A DNA stretch of 58,998 nt from JBMNUM01 sp050946275 (GTDB lineage Bacteria > Actinomycetota > Coriobacteriia > Coriobacteriales > CADBOM01), in the NCBI GenBank assembly GCA_050946275.1, contig JBMNUM010000012.1, positions 1 through 58,998 of the forward strand, in the 5' to 3' direction. Each line of letters begins with the position of its first letter. Positions within the stretch are counted from its first letter, which is position 1. This document shows, piece by piece, positions 7,832 to 16,276 of this stretch. Made by a program: the position numbers and the translations under genes. The notes beneath the pieces are model-generated. The model had not been told where the DNA came from and ran no database searches. It worked only from the letters and a program-made list of their open reading frames with translations.

Positions 7832-8863
7832 TTAGTACTTGTTGCGGATTACCTCCACAGCTGCCTTCATCGACGTCACCGGGAAGACCGTGCCGTCGTC
7901 GAGGACGAGCTCGCCCGTCAGCTCGCCGAACACCTGGTGCTGGTCGCTCACGAACACGCCGAGGTTGATGTTGTCGTAGCGGTCGATCTGCGGCTCGAAG
8001 TCGAGCGTGAGCCGGCCATCATTCGACGTCATATGCCACGGACTCATGAGGTCGTAGGAGCCGCCTGGATTCGTCGGGATGCCGAAATCGACCTTGTCGA
8101 GCTTATGGCAGATGCCGTCGACGAAAACCATGTTCTCGCTCGCCGCGCTCGTGTCGCCAAAGCCGTACCCGAGGTTCATCGCGAGCACATGGCCGTTCTG
8201 CCGACCCTGGGCCACGCCCCAGTACCAACGCGAGCTGTAGGGCCACACGCCGCGCCCCCAGTCGAGAAGGCCGAACGAATCCTCCGCCTCGAACTCATGC
8301 GTCCAGTCGCCCACGCAGAAGTGGCCCTGCGCGCGCATGCCCACGACCTTGCGGTTGAAGTAGAAATGCTTCCCGCCGGGCCAGGGTGTGGCGATCACCA
8401 TGGAGTCGCGCGGAACCTGGTCGAGCTCGATATGCGCCATGAACGGGTCCTTGCCCTTGAAGCGCTGCATGACGACGTCGAGCACGCGCCGCTCGGGCGT
8501 GGCATCGAAGTACATCGACACGCGTTTGGACGAGAAATGGCTGATGCCCTCCGTCGATGTGGTGGGCAACACGATCTTGGCACCGGGCAGCGGGACGATC
8601 GAGCTCGTCGTCGTGACGTCGCGCATGGCGTAGTCGACCACCGAGACGCTGAGCAGTCCCGCATAGCCGAGGTTGCTCAACGTGAACGCGACGACGAACT
8701 CGCCATCCTCGATCAAGTAGTAATCCCACTCCTTGATTCGAAGCCGCGGCGCCTTGATGGAATGGCGGTTGTAGTCGAGCACCGGCGTGCGCGCCCATCC
8801 CGGCTCGCGCAGCGTTCCGTCGGGGTTGAGCAACAGGCCCTGCTCGGTGATCTCGTGCTGCAT
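7832..8863 (-). CDS. DUF2804 family protein
   Basis: This 343-residue protein matches the DUF2804 family, recognisable from the N-terminal MQHEITEQGLLLNPDG...GWAR segment and the GLLDWGRGVWPYSSRWYWG motif near residue 215. The family is predicted to be beta-rich and lipocalin-like, with no defined reaction. ATG at 8863 follows GGGAGG at six bases. The open frame continues far upstream, but the extension overlaps the divergent lipoprotein promoter region and has no family similarity. No signal peptide is seen, so a cytoplasmic location is likely. Confidence 0.88.
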   Translation of the reverse strand: MQHEITEQGLLLNPDGTLREPGWARTPVLDYNRHSIKAPRLRIKEWDYYLIEDGEFVVAFTLSNLGYAGLLSVSVVDYAMRDVTTTSSIVPLPGAKIVLPTTSTEGISHFSSKRVSMYFDATPERRVLDVVMQRFKGKDPFMAHIELDQVPRDSMVIATPWPGGKHFYFNRKVVGMRAQGHFCVGDWTHEFEAEDSFGLLDWGRGVWPYSSRWYWGVAQGRQNGHVLAMNLGYGFGDTSAASENMVFVDGICHKLDKVDFGIPTNPGGSYDLMSPWHMTSNDGRLTLDFEPQIDRYDNINLGVFVSDQHQVFGELTGELVLDDGTVFPVTSMKAAVEVIRNKY

Positions 8864-9126
8864 GGCTGGCCTCCCACATGTGTCCAGCTGTCCGTTATCT
8901 CCCAGTTGCCAGATTACACGAACAATGCGGCCGATGCCCCGTCGACACCAGTTTCCACAGACTAGCCATATCGCCGGCAAATAGCCTCCATACCGGCACC
9001 GCGCAAACACGGTGCATGCGGAGAGTATGTCCAGATTCGCAAGACGCCATGACGTTTGCGATATCATGGTCTTGTCTATGGGAAGAAGCTCGCACCCGCG
9101 AAGCACGACGAGAAACGGAGATGATG

Positions 9127-9552
9127 ATGAGGAAGCATCGTGGACTGCTGGCGACGCTCGTGTGCGCGATTGCATTCGCAAGCGTACTCGCACTCGCCGG
9201 CTGCGGCGGTTCGGACAACTCCGGCACCGACGCGACGCCAACCGAGGAGCCCGGCACCGAGGCTACGGCGGATACGACCGCGACCGACACGTCCGCCACG
9301 GAGAACACTGGCGACTCGAATGCTGAGCCCTTGGCCTCTAGCCCCGCTTACGACGAAACCGACTGCATGCTCATTGCCCTCGGCGATGCCGGCGTCGCCG
9401 TGGATGGCTGCATGATCACCGATGAGGGCGTCCACCAGGAGAACGGCAAGACCATCTATTCGATCGAGTTCTACACCGACGACCTCGAGTACGAGTACGC
9501 AATCGACATGGACACGGGCCAGATTTTCGCTGCCGATTCCGAGCCTCGCTAA
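9127..9552 (+). CDS. Small lipoprotein, PepSY-like
   Basis: This lipoprotein of about 141 residues has a signal peptide (MRKHRGLLATLVCAIAFASV) and a lipobox LALAGC near residue 26. A Thr/Glu/Ala-rich linker of about 45 residues follows. The C-terminal domain (TDCMLIALGDAGV...EFYTDDLEYEYAIDMDTGQIFAADSE) resembles a PepSY repeat: a helix followed by a meandering sheet with the GxI motif. Three consecutive ATGs (9121, 9124, 9127) exist; the third has the best spacing to GGAG. The gene is divergent from the DUF2804 gene. A strong terminator follows. Confidence 0.8.
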   Translation: MRKHRGLLATLVCAIAFASVLALAGCGGSDNSGTDATPTEEPGTEATADTTATDTSATENTGDSNAEPLASSPAYDETDCMLIALGDAGVAVDGCMITDEGVHQENGKTIYSIEFYTDDLEYEYAIDMDTGQIFAADSEPR

Positions 9553-9578
9553 GACACGGGGCGCATCGACGCGAAGAC

Positions 9579-9613
9579 AAGGGCGGAGGTGCCGAGCATC
9601 TCCGCCCTTCTTT
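9579..9613 (+). terminator. Rho-independent terminator
   Basis: AAGGGCGGAG, an 11-nt loop and CTCCGCCCTT are followed by CTTTC. It lies 27 bp after the lipoprotein stop and would terminate the plus-strand transcript. Confidence 0.75.
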
Positions 9614-9651
9614 CGCTGGAAAACGCCTCCCGACTGCGGGACGCGCTGCCT

Positions 9652-10941
9652 TTATCCGAAGAGCAGCTCGCGCTCCTGCGGCGGCAGGCTCGCACGCGCC
9701 TGGTCGCGCAGGCTGTTCACGCCGATGAAGAACTGCCGCATCATGGCCACGAGCAGATAGCGCCCCTTAGGCGTGAGCGTGATCTGCTCAGCATCGTCGA
9801 TGTCGAAGGCGCCCGCCATCTTCATGAAGGCGACCTCGGCAGGTAGGCCCTGCTCGACCGTGCAGCCGAAATCGCGCACCCACTGGCGCTTGTCGAGGCG
9901 CATGCCGAAGAGTTGCATCATGAAGCGATAGCGCATGCGGTCGCGCTTCGAGAACTTGCGCCCGCCCATCACGGACAGCCGGCCGTCCCCGACCTTCTCG
10001 CTGTACTCGCCGAGCGAGAACGTGTTCACGAACAGATGCCCGTCGAGGTACGTGATGCCGCCCGACCCGATGGCCGGATACTCCTCGTAGTCGACGATGT
10101 ACTCGTCGATCATGCCGTTCTCCCGCGCGTTGAACGTCCAGACGCTGCCATGCGTGAACGCCGGGTCGCTCCCGCCGGTCAGCACCTCGTCGATGATGCG
10201 GTAGAAGCGCTCCTCGCGCTCGTAGCTCACCTCGCCCACCGTTCTCTTGAGGCTGGCCTCGACGGACGGCGACGCCATGAGCGGGTAGAACGTCGTCTGC
10301 GAGGCACCTGTCGCGGCGACCATCTCGAGATCGTGGAACAGCATGTCCTCGGTCTGCGAGGGGAAGTTGAAGATCATATCGACGTTGAGGCTCTCGAACT
10401 TGTCGCGCGATGCCTGGATGCGCTCGAGGATCTCCTCGGCCGAGCCGTACTTGTCGTAGCGGTCCATCTGCTTGAGCAGGGCGTTGCTGAAGCTCTGGAC
10501 GCCCACGCTCATGCGGTGGACGTGCCCCTGCAGGCGGTCGAGCACCTCGGGGATGAGATGGTTGGGGTTCGTCTCGCACGAGACGTCGAGCTTGCCGAAC
10601 AGCTCCTCGGCCTGCGCGATGGTGGCGAGGAGCTCGTCGAGCAGGATCGTGGGCGTGCCGCCGCCGATGTAGACGCTCTCGAACGTGTAGCCCTGGTCGG
10701 CGAGCATCTGCATCTCGCGCCGCATCGACGCGAAGTACGCGCGGGCGCGCTCCTCGTTGTAGGGGAAGCGGTTGAACGAGCAATACGGGCACAGCCGCTC
10801 GCAGAACGGCACGTGCATGTAGAGCATGTAGGGCAGCCCCGGCTTGGGCGCGGGGAATTCCCGCAGGCTCAGGGGCTCGAAGCTCAGACGGCCCTCGTTG
10901 AGCTTGGCCATGACCTTCGACAGGATCCTCTCCTCGAGCAT
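9652..10941 (-). CDS. HemW/HemN-like radical SAM protein
   Basis: This 429-residue radical SAM protein belongs to the coproporphyrinogen III oxidase-like group. The cluster motif is CERLCPYC (CX3CX2C), preceded by YMHVPF. The SAM-binding glycine segment YIGGGTPTIL and the MSVGVQSF motif are typical of HemN/HemW/HutW proteins. A family-like C-terminal domain is present (RFMMQLFGMRLDK, then a winged-helix-like tail). Dehydrogenation, methyl transfer or heme handling cannot be chosen from sequence. The ATG at 10941 follows GGAGAGGAG, 14 bp after the stop of the HAD gene, so the two probably form an operon. Confidence 0.88.
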   Translation of the reverse strand: MLEERILSKVMAKLNEGRLSFEPLSLREFPAPKPGLPYMLYMHVPFCERLCPYCSFNRFPYNEERARAYFASMRREMQMLADQGYTFESVYIGGGTPTILLDELLATIAQAEELFGKLDVSCETNPNHLIPEVLDRLQGHVHRMSVGVQSFSNALLKQMDRYDKYGSAEEILERIQASRDKFESLNVDMIFNFPSQTEDMLFHDLEMVAATGASQTTFYPLMASPSVEASLKRTVGEVSYEREERFYRIIDEVLTGGSDPAFTHGSVWTFNARENGMIDEYIVDYEEYPAIGSGGITYLDGHLFVNTFSLGEYSEKVGDGRLSVMGGRKFSKRDRMRYRFMMQLFGMRLDKRQWVRDFGCTVEQGLPAEVAFMKMAGAFDIDDAEQITLTPKGRYLLVAMMRQFFIGVNSLRDQARASLPPQERELLFG

Positions 10942-10955
10942 GGGCTCCTCTCCTC

Positions 10956-11861
10956 CTAGCCTTGCGCGCCAGCGGCTCGGCCGAGCAGCACGTTGGCGAA
11001 CTCGAGCCAGCCCTCGCTGCTGCGGCTGTTCGTGACGATCCGGTTGCACGAGAGGCTCTCGAGCTCGCGGATGCTGCGCTCGTCGCGCAATCCGTTGCAC
11101 ATCATGACGAACGCGCCCGTGTAGCGACCGACCTCGACGTCGCCGACGCCGTCGCCGATAGCGACGGCCTGCGCCGGATCGACACCACGGCGCGCCATGT
11201 CCTTGCGGACGGCGAGCGCCTTGGACGTGTTGGCGGGCACGATGTGATAGCCGTGGATCACGTCGCACTCGGGCAGCGTCGGGCTCAGCGCGTAGAGCGC
11301 GCCGTTGTCCTCGAAGGACAGCTCGTAGCCCTCGCGCGCGAAGAACGAGCGGACCGCCTCGACATCGACGAGTCCGCGCATGGCGTGCGTGACGTCGCGG
11401 TTGAGGCAGCGCGGGTAGTTGTACTCGATGCGGCCGGCGAACTCCTCGAGCAGCGCGTCGACCGCACCCGAGGCCGCGATGGCCTCGTAGGGCGTGCGGA
11501 ACCGCTCGGGGTCCCACTCGAACGTCCCCGTGTCGTACTCGTAGTCGAGCTCGCCCGCGCCGCGCGCCTGGTACGTGCAGCCCATCTCGCCGATAGCCGC
11601 ATCGACGTCGAGCAGGCGGACGAACTCGTTGCACTGGAAGCGGTTGCGTCCCGTGACGATGACGATCTGGAAGCCGGCATTGCGCAGCGCGACGATCGCC
11701 TCGGCGGTGGCGAACGACGGCGTGCCATCCGGCGCAGCGAGCAGCTTGCCTCCCGGGGAGAACAGCGTCCCGTCGAGGTCCGTGTAGATGGTGGTCACGC
11801 CGCTCAGCGCCTCGCGCGCCTCAGCGGTGTCGATGGCCTTCAAGAATGACAGCTCGCTCAT
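10956..11861 (-). CDS. HAD-IIB (Cof-type) phosphatase
   Basis: This 301-residue HAD hydrolase has motif I YTDLDGTLFSP near residue 28, motif II VIVTGRNRF, and a C-terminal motif IV AIGDGVGDVEVGRY. The large C2-type cap between them fits the Cof/IIB group of sugar-phosphate or nucleotide phosphatases. The ATG at 11861 is chosen because AAAGGTG precedes it; an in-frame GTG at 11870 is also possible. The gene is upstream of, and probably co-transcribed with, the HemW-like gene. Substrate is unknown. Confidence 0.87.
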   Translation of the reverse strand: MSELSFLKAIDTAEAREALSGVTTIYTDLDGTLFSPGGKLLAAPDGTPSFATAEAIVALRNAGFQIVIVTGRNRFQCNEFVRLLDVDAAIGEMGCTYQARGAGELDYEYDTGTFEWDPERFRTPYEAIAASGAVDALLEEFAGRIEYNYPRCLNRDVTHAMRGLVDVEAVRSFFAREGYELSFEDNGALYALSPTLPECDVIHGYHIVPANTSKALAVRKDMARRGVDPAQAVAIGDGVGDVEVGRYTGAFVMMCNGLRDERSIRELESLSCNRIVTNSRSSEGWLEFANVLLGRAAGAQG

Positions 11862-11937
11862 GTTCAGCACCTTTCATCGGCGCTCGCCATTTTCACCCTC
11901 GAACGCCAACTTAAAGCATACCGCAGAATGACCCCCG

Positions 11938-11974
11938 AAACCTGTCAAACAAGACGGGGCTGATTGACAGGTTT
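11938..11974. repeat. Class A palindrome between divergent genes
   Basis: AAACCTGTCAAACAAGACGG followed by GGCTGATTGACAGGTTT. It lies between divergently transcribed genes, so a simple terminator role is unlikely here. A class C-like sequence (GGGTCG to CGACTC) follows at 11989-12017. Confidence 0.7.
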
Positions 11975-12077
11975 CATGATGGGCCGACGGGTCGAGGACG
12001 ACGGTCGCTATCGACTCATTGCAATCGGCTCCGTATGCACGGCAGGTTAGAATGAGGAAGTCGAAAGGATTCGCGCC

Positions 12078-12971
12078 ATGCATTACTCGGGTCTCACCTA
12101 CCGGCCTCCCTATGAGGCCACCTCGCTACTGCTCCAGGTGACGAGCGGCTGCTCGCACAACGCGTGCACGTTCTGCACGATGTACGACAAGGTGCGCTTC
12201 CGCGAGTCGCCCTTGTCCGAGATTCGGGAGGACGTCTGGGAGGCGGGGCTTCGCCGCCCGCACACGACCCGCGTGTTCCTAGAGAACGGCGATGCCTTCT
12301 GCCTGCCGGCCGAGCGACTGCTCGAGATCGCTGAGATCATCCGGGAGGAACTGCCCGAGGTGCGCGAGATCGCCGGATACGCGCGCATCCCCAACATCAT
12401 CGACAAGACCGACGACGAGCTGCGGGCGCTGGCGGAAGCCGGCTTCGCGGACTTCAACGTCGGCGTGGAGTCGGCGCTCGACGACGTACTCGACTTCATG
12501 AACAAGGGTTACGACGTGGCGACGGCGCGCGAGCAGCTCCTGCGCCTGCGCGAGGCAGGCGTGCCCTTCAGCGTCAACATCATCAACGCGGCGGCGGGGC
12601 CGAAGCGCATCGCCGAGCACGCGGCTGCCAACGCGGCCTTCGTGAACGAGGTGCAGCCGTATCTCGTGTTCGTCTCGCCCCTGCACATCGACCCGGGAAG
12701 CAAGCTCGAGACCATCGCCGCCGATGGAGGCTTCGAGGAGAGCACGCTGGGCGAGTACATCGCTGAGGAGATCGCGTTTCTCGAGGGGCTCGAGCTCGAG
12801 GACAGCACGTTCTTCGGCCTGCACGTATCGAACCCCGTACCGGTGCTCGGCCAGCTGCCGCGCGACAAGGAAGCCCTCCTCGACGCGCTGCGCGAGGGCA
12901 TGGAGGCTATCCCGCAATGGGCGCTCGACTCGCACCCCTCGAAGGGAGCGGAGGGGCGGCTCTACCTGTAG
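12078..12971 (+). CDS. Radical SAM protein
   Basis: This 297-residue radical SAM enzyme has its cluster cysteines in GCSHNACTFCTMY near residue 31, here with CX4CX2C spacing instead of the classical CX3CX2C. Glycine-rich and SAM-contact segments follow (RVFLENGDAF, FADFNVGVESALDDVL). No additional ferredoxin or B12 domain is present. Similar proteins are widely annotated only as radical SAM, so the reaction is unknown. The start follows GAAAGG upstream. The TAG stop is immediately followed by a class C hairpin. Confidence 0.87.
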   Translation: MHYSGLTYRPPYEATSLLLQVTSGCSHNACTFCTMYDKVRFRESPLSEIREDVWEAGLRRPHTTRVFLENGDAFCLPAERLLEIAEIIREELPEVREIAGYARIPNIIDKTDDELRALAEAGFADFNVGVESALDDVLDFMNKGYDVATAREQLLRLREAGVPFSVNIINAAAGPKRIAEHAAANAAFVNEVQPYLVFVSPLHIDPGSKLETIAADGGFEESTLGEYIAEEIAFLEGLELEDSTFFGLHVSNPVPVLGQLPRDKEALLDALREGMEAIPQWALDSHPSKGAEGRLYL

Positions 12972-13000
12972 ATGGGTCAAAGGACAGTCTTTTGACCCAT
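12972..13000. repeat. Class C hairpin
   Basis: ATGGGTCAAA, the core GGACAGTCT and TTTGACCCAT form 10-bp arms. It lies directly between the stop codons of two convergent genes and could serve as a bidirectional terminator. Confidence 0.65.
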
Positions 13001-13012
13001 TTGGCCCGACTC

Positions 13013-13384
13013 CTAGTGATGATGGTTGCAGACGTCGTCCATGGACATACGCGCGACCTTGCCCTCGGCGAAGAGCTTGGCGACGTCGCCGACGATGGGC
13101 GTGTAGCCCTCGACATACACGGCGATGTCCGCGTCAGTGAAGCGCATGAACGGCGGCATGCCCATGCCGGCCGTCAGGATTCCGTCGACGCCGAGCGTCA
13201 TGACGTAATCGATGATGCCGCCGCAGCCGAACGTGTCGTGGTCGACGTTCTGCACCGGCTCGGCTCCGACGATGTTCATGTTCTCGTCGTATTCGACGAT
13301 GGTGAAATACGGTGTGTGGCCGAAATGCCCACTGCGCACCGCGCTCAGGCCGTCGGCGGTCTCGCTCGGAATCGCAATCTTCAT
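13013..13384 (-). CDS. NifX/NifB-like FeMo-cofactor-binding domain protein
   Basis: This 123-residue protein is a single dinitrogenase iron-molybdenum cofactor-binding domain (COG1433 type, RNase H-like fold). It has MKIAIPSE at the start, VRSGHFGHTPYFTIVEYDEN, and the VDGILTAGMGMPPF segment. The C terminus ends in CNHHH, a possible metal-binding tail. No nitrogenase genes are nearby. In anaerobes such stand-alone proteins probably handle iron-sulfur or other metal clusters. The longer open frame upstream is ignored because it crosses repetitive sequence. Confidence 0.88.
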   Translation of the reverse strand: MKIAIPSETADGLSAVRSGHFGHTPYFTIVEYDENMNIVGAEPVQNVDHDTFGCGGIIDYVMTLGVDGILTAGMGMPPFMRFTDADIAVYVEGYTPIVGDVAKLFAEGKVARMSMDDVCNHHH

Positions 13385-13606
13385 GATGGGTTTCCCTTCG
13401 TTCATGCTGGTCAACCAGATTATTTTCAGCTTCCGCATGCAACGCGTCAACGAAGCTCGGCGCAAAGCTGGACAAAACAGGACAAGTTGTCCGAAAACGC
13501 CGGGTGCCCCGCTCCAGGTGCTGGAGACCCGGTTTCTGTCATGTGCGAGATGTAGGGGTCCTGCCTGCGAGTCGATTCCGAGAACATCCGCGCTCCAAAT
13601 GTAGGG

Positions 13607-13660
13607 GGTCCGGTTAAGGACGGCCGTTACTAGCTGGAGCGGGCGACGGGGTTCCCGCCC
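13607..13660 (-). repeat. Degenerate duplicate of tRNA-Gly 3' end and terminator
   Basis: GTCCGGTTAAGGACGGCCGT, then GGAGCGGGCGACGGG and a damaged T-arm (GTTCCCGCCC instead of ATTCGAACCCGC) repeat the sequence at 13851-13910. The acceptor end and the downstream terminator loop are duplicated but the rest of the tRNA is absent. Confidence 0.7.
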
Positions 13661-13840
13661 GTGCCCTACGGGCACGTGCTAGGGTCCTCGCTCAACAGCT
13701 CAAGAATTGCGTAACGCTTGCGGACAGCGAGGGTGCGCGAGGTGCGTCGGATTGCCGCGAAGCAAGGTTCTCGCTGGGCTTTAGCCCGCGAGGTTCTTGC
13801 TGAACGGCAAGGCGGCGTGCATCGCGCAGCCGCAGCGTCA

Positions 13841-13870
13841 AAGAAAAGGCCGTCCGGTTAAGGACGGCCG
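13841..13870 (-). terminator. Terminator of tRNA-Gly
   Basis: The minus strand reads GGCCGTCC, TTAACC, GGACGGCC, then TTTTCTTT: a strong Rho-independent terminator just downstream of the tRNA. Confidence 0.85.
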
Positions 13871-13879
13871 TTACACGCT

Positions 13880-13954
13880 TGGAGCGGGCGACGGGATTCG
13901 AACCCGCGAATACAGGCTTGGGAAGCCTGGGCCTTACCACTTGGCGACGCCCGC
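13880..13954 (-). tRNA. tRNA-Gly(CCC)
   Basis: The acceptor stem GCGGGCG/CGCCCGC, D-arm, anticodon arm CAGGC-TTCCCAA-GCCTG (anticodon CCC), T-arm with GGTTCGAATCC, and an encoded CCA end are all present. The 75-nt length includes CCA. Confidence 0.96.
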
Positions 13955-14078
13955 GTTGCGAGGAAAGTCTATCACAGTTGCGGCGGGAATTCCCGCTTTC
14001 GCGCGCGTCAACTCGCGAGCGCGGATGAGCGGGGAGCGGAACAGCTCCCGCTCCCCGCCCCCGCTCACATCGGAATTC

Positions 14079-14549
14079 TTACTTCTGCTCCTCGGCGAGC
14101 TCCTCGCCGGCTGCATCGACGGCGTCGTCGAGAGCCTGGTTCTGCTGCTCGAACTCCGCCCTATCGATGGCCGAGATCATCAGGGTTCCCGTCGTGCCGT
14201 TCTTATCACACGTGACCTCGACGGAATAATCGCCGGGAGCGAGCTCGGCCGTGCTGAGCACCCTGCCCTCCGCGACCTGATCGAGAACCGCATTGCCATC
14301 GCTACCGAGAAGCTTGACGGTGAGGCTGCCCTTCTCGAGATCCGGGCTGACGACGACGATCTGGCCCTCCTCGACGACGAGCCCGCCGCCGAGCGAGGCG
14401 AGGGCCGAACCCTCGCCGGCATCATCCGCGGTGATCTTGAAAGCGCCGGTCTCGTCGATGATCTCGTCGCTGAGCGTGCCATTGCCGGCACAGCCTGCGA
14501 TGACCAGGCACAGCGCGGCGGCTGCGATGATTGCGAGAATCTTCTTCAT
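14079..14549 (-). CDS. Small lipoprotein of unknown function
   Basis: This 156-residue lipoprotein has a signal peptide MKKILAIIAAAALCLVIAGC, with the lipid-modified cysteine at residue 20. The mature domain is mostly beta strand (KITADDAGEGSAL...GQIVVVSPDLEKGSLTVKLL...GDYSVEVTCDKNGTTGTLMIS), like an immunoglobulin-type sandwich. It ends in an acidic helix (AEFEQQNQALDDAVDAAGEE). Start at 14549 with AAAGGACAGG upstream. The role is unknown; it is extracytoplasmic and membrane-anchored. Confidence 0.82.
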   Translation of the reverse strand: MKKILAIIAAAALCLVIAGCAGNGTLSDEIIDETGAFKITADDAGEGSALASLGGGLVVEEGQIVVVSPDLEKGSLTVKLLGSDGNAVLDQVAEGRVLSTAELAPGDYSVEVTCDKNGTTGTLMISAIDRAEFEQQNQALDDAVDAAGEELAEEQK

Positions 14550-14856
14550 ATAACCTGTCCTTTCCCTATGCGCAGGCGCAACAGACGCGCCCGGCTTCCC
14601 CGTGGCGAAATTCACCTTCCTGACGTGATACCGCACACCTCGCAAGAATGTCCCACATGGCACAAGACTCATTATCGACTGCAGGTTCAGCCGGGACAAG
14701 CAGAATCGAACGGACAGGAACGACGGTGCGCAACAGCCGGGGCGGTTGGCTGGTCACCTGCACTCGAGTCAACACGAAGACGGCTTGGCGCAACTGGGGA
14801 GCCGGCGGCCTTTCTCGTATAATGCATGTCGTGCAATCTACCGAAGGCGGATGACC
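14550..14856. other. Divergent intergenic region
   Basis: This region lies between the lipoprotein and the dipeptidase gene. A TATAAT (14818-14823, plus strand) is a candidate -10 for the dipeptidase gene, without a good -35. No RNA gene or repeat is recognised. Confidence 0.4.
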
Positions 14857-15516
14857 ATGGAGCCCGATTACAAGGAAATGGCGGAGAAGGACCCTTCCGG
14901 TTTCGTCCTGCTGGCAGACTTCGTGCCGGGGGTCGTCCAGGAAATCCGCTACTACTCCACGTACAACTTCGTCGGCGAGCGCATCGACGGATACGAGGAG
15001 CCCTGCGCGCTCATCACGCGTGAGGCCGCCCGCGCGCTGAAGTCCGTGGCGGGCGAGATGGCCGCATGGGGCTACCGGCTCAAGATCTTCGACGCCTACC
15101 GCCCCGCCACCGCGGTGAAGCATTTCGTCCTCTGGGGCATCGACGACCTCGACCTGCGCATGAAGCCGTTCTTCTATCCCGACCTCGAGAAGGGCGAGCT
15201 CTTCACGCGCGGCTACATCGCCAACCGATCGAGCCACAGCAGGGGCAGCACGGTCGACCTGACGCTGCTCGACATGGCGACGGGCAAAGAGGTGGACATG
15301 GGCAGTCCGTTCGACCTGTTCAGCGAGGCATCGCACCCCGACTTCCGCGGCATCACCGACGAGCAATACGCCAATCGGATGCTGCTCCAGGAAGCCATGG
15401 TGCGCAACGGATTCGACCCCATCGACTGCGAGTGGTGGCACTTCACGCTGCGCGACGAGCCCTTCCCCGAGACGTACTTCGACTTCCCGGTTTCCTCGGC
15501 TTACCTGCGGAAATAA
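14857..15516 (+). CDS. VanX-type D-Ala-D-Ala dipeptidase (M15)
   Basis: This M15D zinc peptidase of about 219 residues is related to VanX/DdpX and is predicted to cleave D-alanyl-D-alanine. FDAYRP near residue 80 and the zinc motif SSHSRGSTVDL match the SxHxxGxAxD signature. The catalytic Glu and third zinc His are in CEWWHF near the C terminus. ATG at 14857 is preferred by spacing to GAAGGCGG; ATG at 14851 is in frame. No signal peptide is seen, so it is probably cytoplasmic. No vanHA genes are nearby, so cell-wall recycling is more likely than glycopeptide resistance. Confidence 0.88.
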   Translation: MEPDYKEMAEKDPSGFVLLADFVPGVVQEIRYYSTYNFVGERIDGYEEPCALITREAARALKSVAGEMAAWGYRLKIFDAYRPATAVKHFVLWGIDDLDLRMKPFFYPDLEKGELFTRGYIANRSSHSRGSTVDLTLLDMATGKEVDMGSPFDLFSEASHPDFRGITDEQYANRMLLQEAMVRNGFDPIDCEWWHFTLRDEPFPETYFDFPVSSAYLRK

Positions 15517-15520
15517 AAAC

Positions 15521-15545
15521 GAGTCGAAGGACTGTCCTTCGACTC
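15521..15545. repeat. Class C hairpin
   Basis: GAGTCGAAGGA, CTG, TCCTTCGACTC: 11-bp perfect arms between two convergent genes. It could act as a bidirectional terminator. Confidence 0.65.
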
Positions 15546-15574
15546 ACGAGTCAATCTTTGCTGTCGTTTTCGGC

Positions 15575-16129
15575 TCATGCCGACATGAGCTGCTCCTCGG
15601 CCGCCCTGCGCATCTTCACCAGCGCGCGGGCCAGCTTGGTCGAGACCGTGGAGGGATTGAGGCCCAGCTCCTCGGCGATATCCGCGTTGCGCATATCAGC
15701 GAAGTACTTGAGCGTGACCAGCTCGCGCTCCTCCATGTCGAGAACGGCGAGCAGACGCTGCACCAGGTCGGCATCGGCGATGTGCTCGGCGTGATCATCA
15801 GTCGAAGGCGCCCTCTCCCCGATGTCCTCGATCGAGGTTGCCGGATGAGCGCCACGGCAATGCTCGGCGATGCAATTGCGCAGAATCGCGACCGTCCACG
15901 TGGAGAACTTGGCGCGAGAGGAATCGTAGCGGTCGAATGAACGGGCGGCGCGCAGATACGACTCGGAGACGACGTCCTCGGTGTCCACCCGGTCGAGCAG
16001 GCAGCGGAACGCATAGTTGTACATGAGCGAATACGAGCCGCGGTAGAGATGCTCGAATTCGCGCGCAGGATCTCCCTGAGCCGTCGCGCGATCCATTTTG
16101 TCGCTCATTGTCGAATGCTCTCTCACCAT
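15575..16129 (-). CDS. ECF-type RNA polymerase sigma factor
   Basis: This 184-residue sigma-70 family protein has region 2 (FEHLYRGSYSLMYNYAFRCL, then VDTEDVVSESYLRAARSFDRYD and the FSTWTVAILRNCI helix) and region 4 (MEERELVTLKYFADMRNADI, then AEELGLNPSTVSTKLARALV, the helix-turn-helix). Regions 1 and 3 are absent, as in ECF sigmas. The ATG at 16129 is used; the ATG at 16108 (MSDKMDR) is an alternative. No adjacent anti-sigma factor is recognised. The upstream 358 bp is full of palindromes. Confidence 0.88.
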   Translation of the reverse strand: MVREHSTMSDKMDRATAQGDPAREFEHLYRGSYSLMYNYAFRCLLDRVDTEDVVSESYLRAARSFDRYDSSRAKFSTWTVAILRNCIAEHCRGAHPATSIEDIGERAPSTDDHAEHIADADLVQRLLAVLDMEERELVTLKYFADMRNADIAEELGLNPSTVSTKLARALVKMRRAAEEQLMSA

Positions 16130-16276
16130 GGCCCCCGCTCCCAGTGCCTTGTCGGGCATGGTACGACAGCGAGTGCAACAAAAGTGCAACCTACAAAGCA
16201 GGAAGGAAATGGAGATTTCGTGCATTGCACTACAGGGCGGGCGCAGAGGGGGCGAAGCTAGAAGTGCGAACGGCGC

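Larger units (their letters stand above)
13385..13879. other. Gene-poor region with tRNA 3'-end duplicate
   Basis: I see no credible gene here. Visible are a 13-bp palindrome GGACAAGTTGTCC near 13480, a CTCCAG/CTGGAG hairpin near 13510, two near-copies of ATGTAGGGGTCC, and the duplicated tRNA-Gly 3' flank described separately. Confidence 0.6.

Noticed and set aside
13607..13660. Second tRNA gene
   Set aside because: Only the acceptor end and a damaged T-arm are present; the D- and anticodon arms are missing.
14857..15516. Vancomycin-resistance locus
   Set aside because: Only the VanX-type dipeptidase is present. There is no vanH, ligase or vanRS next to it.
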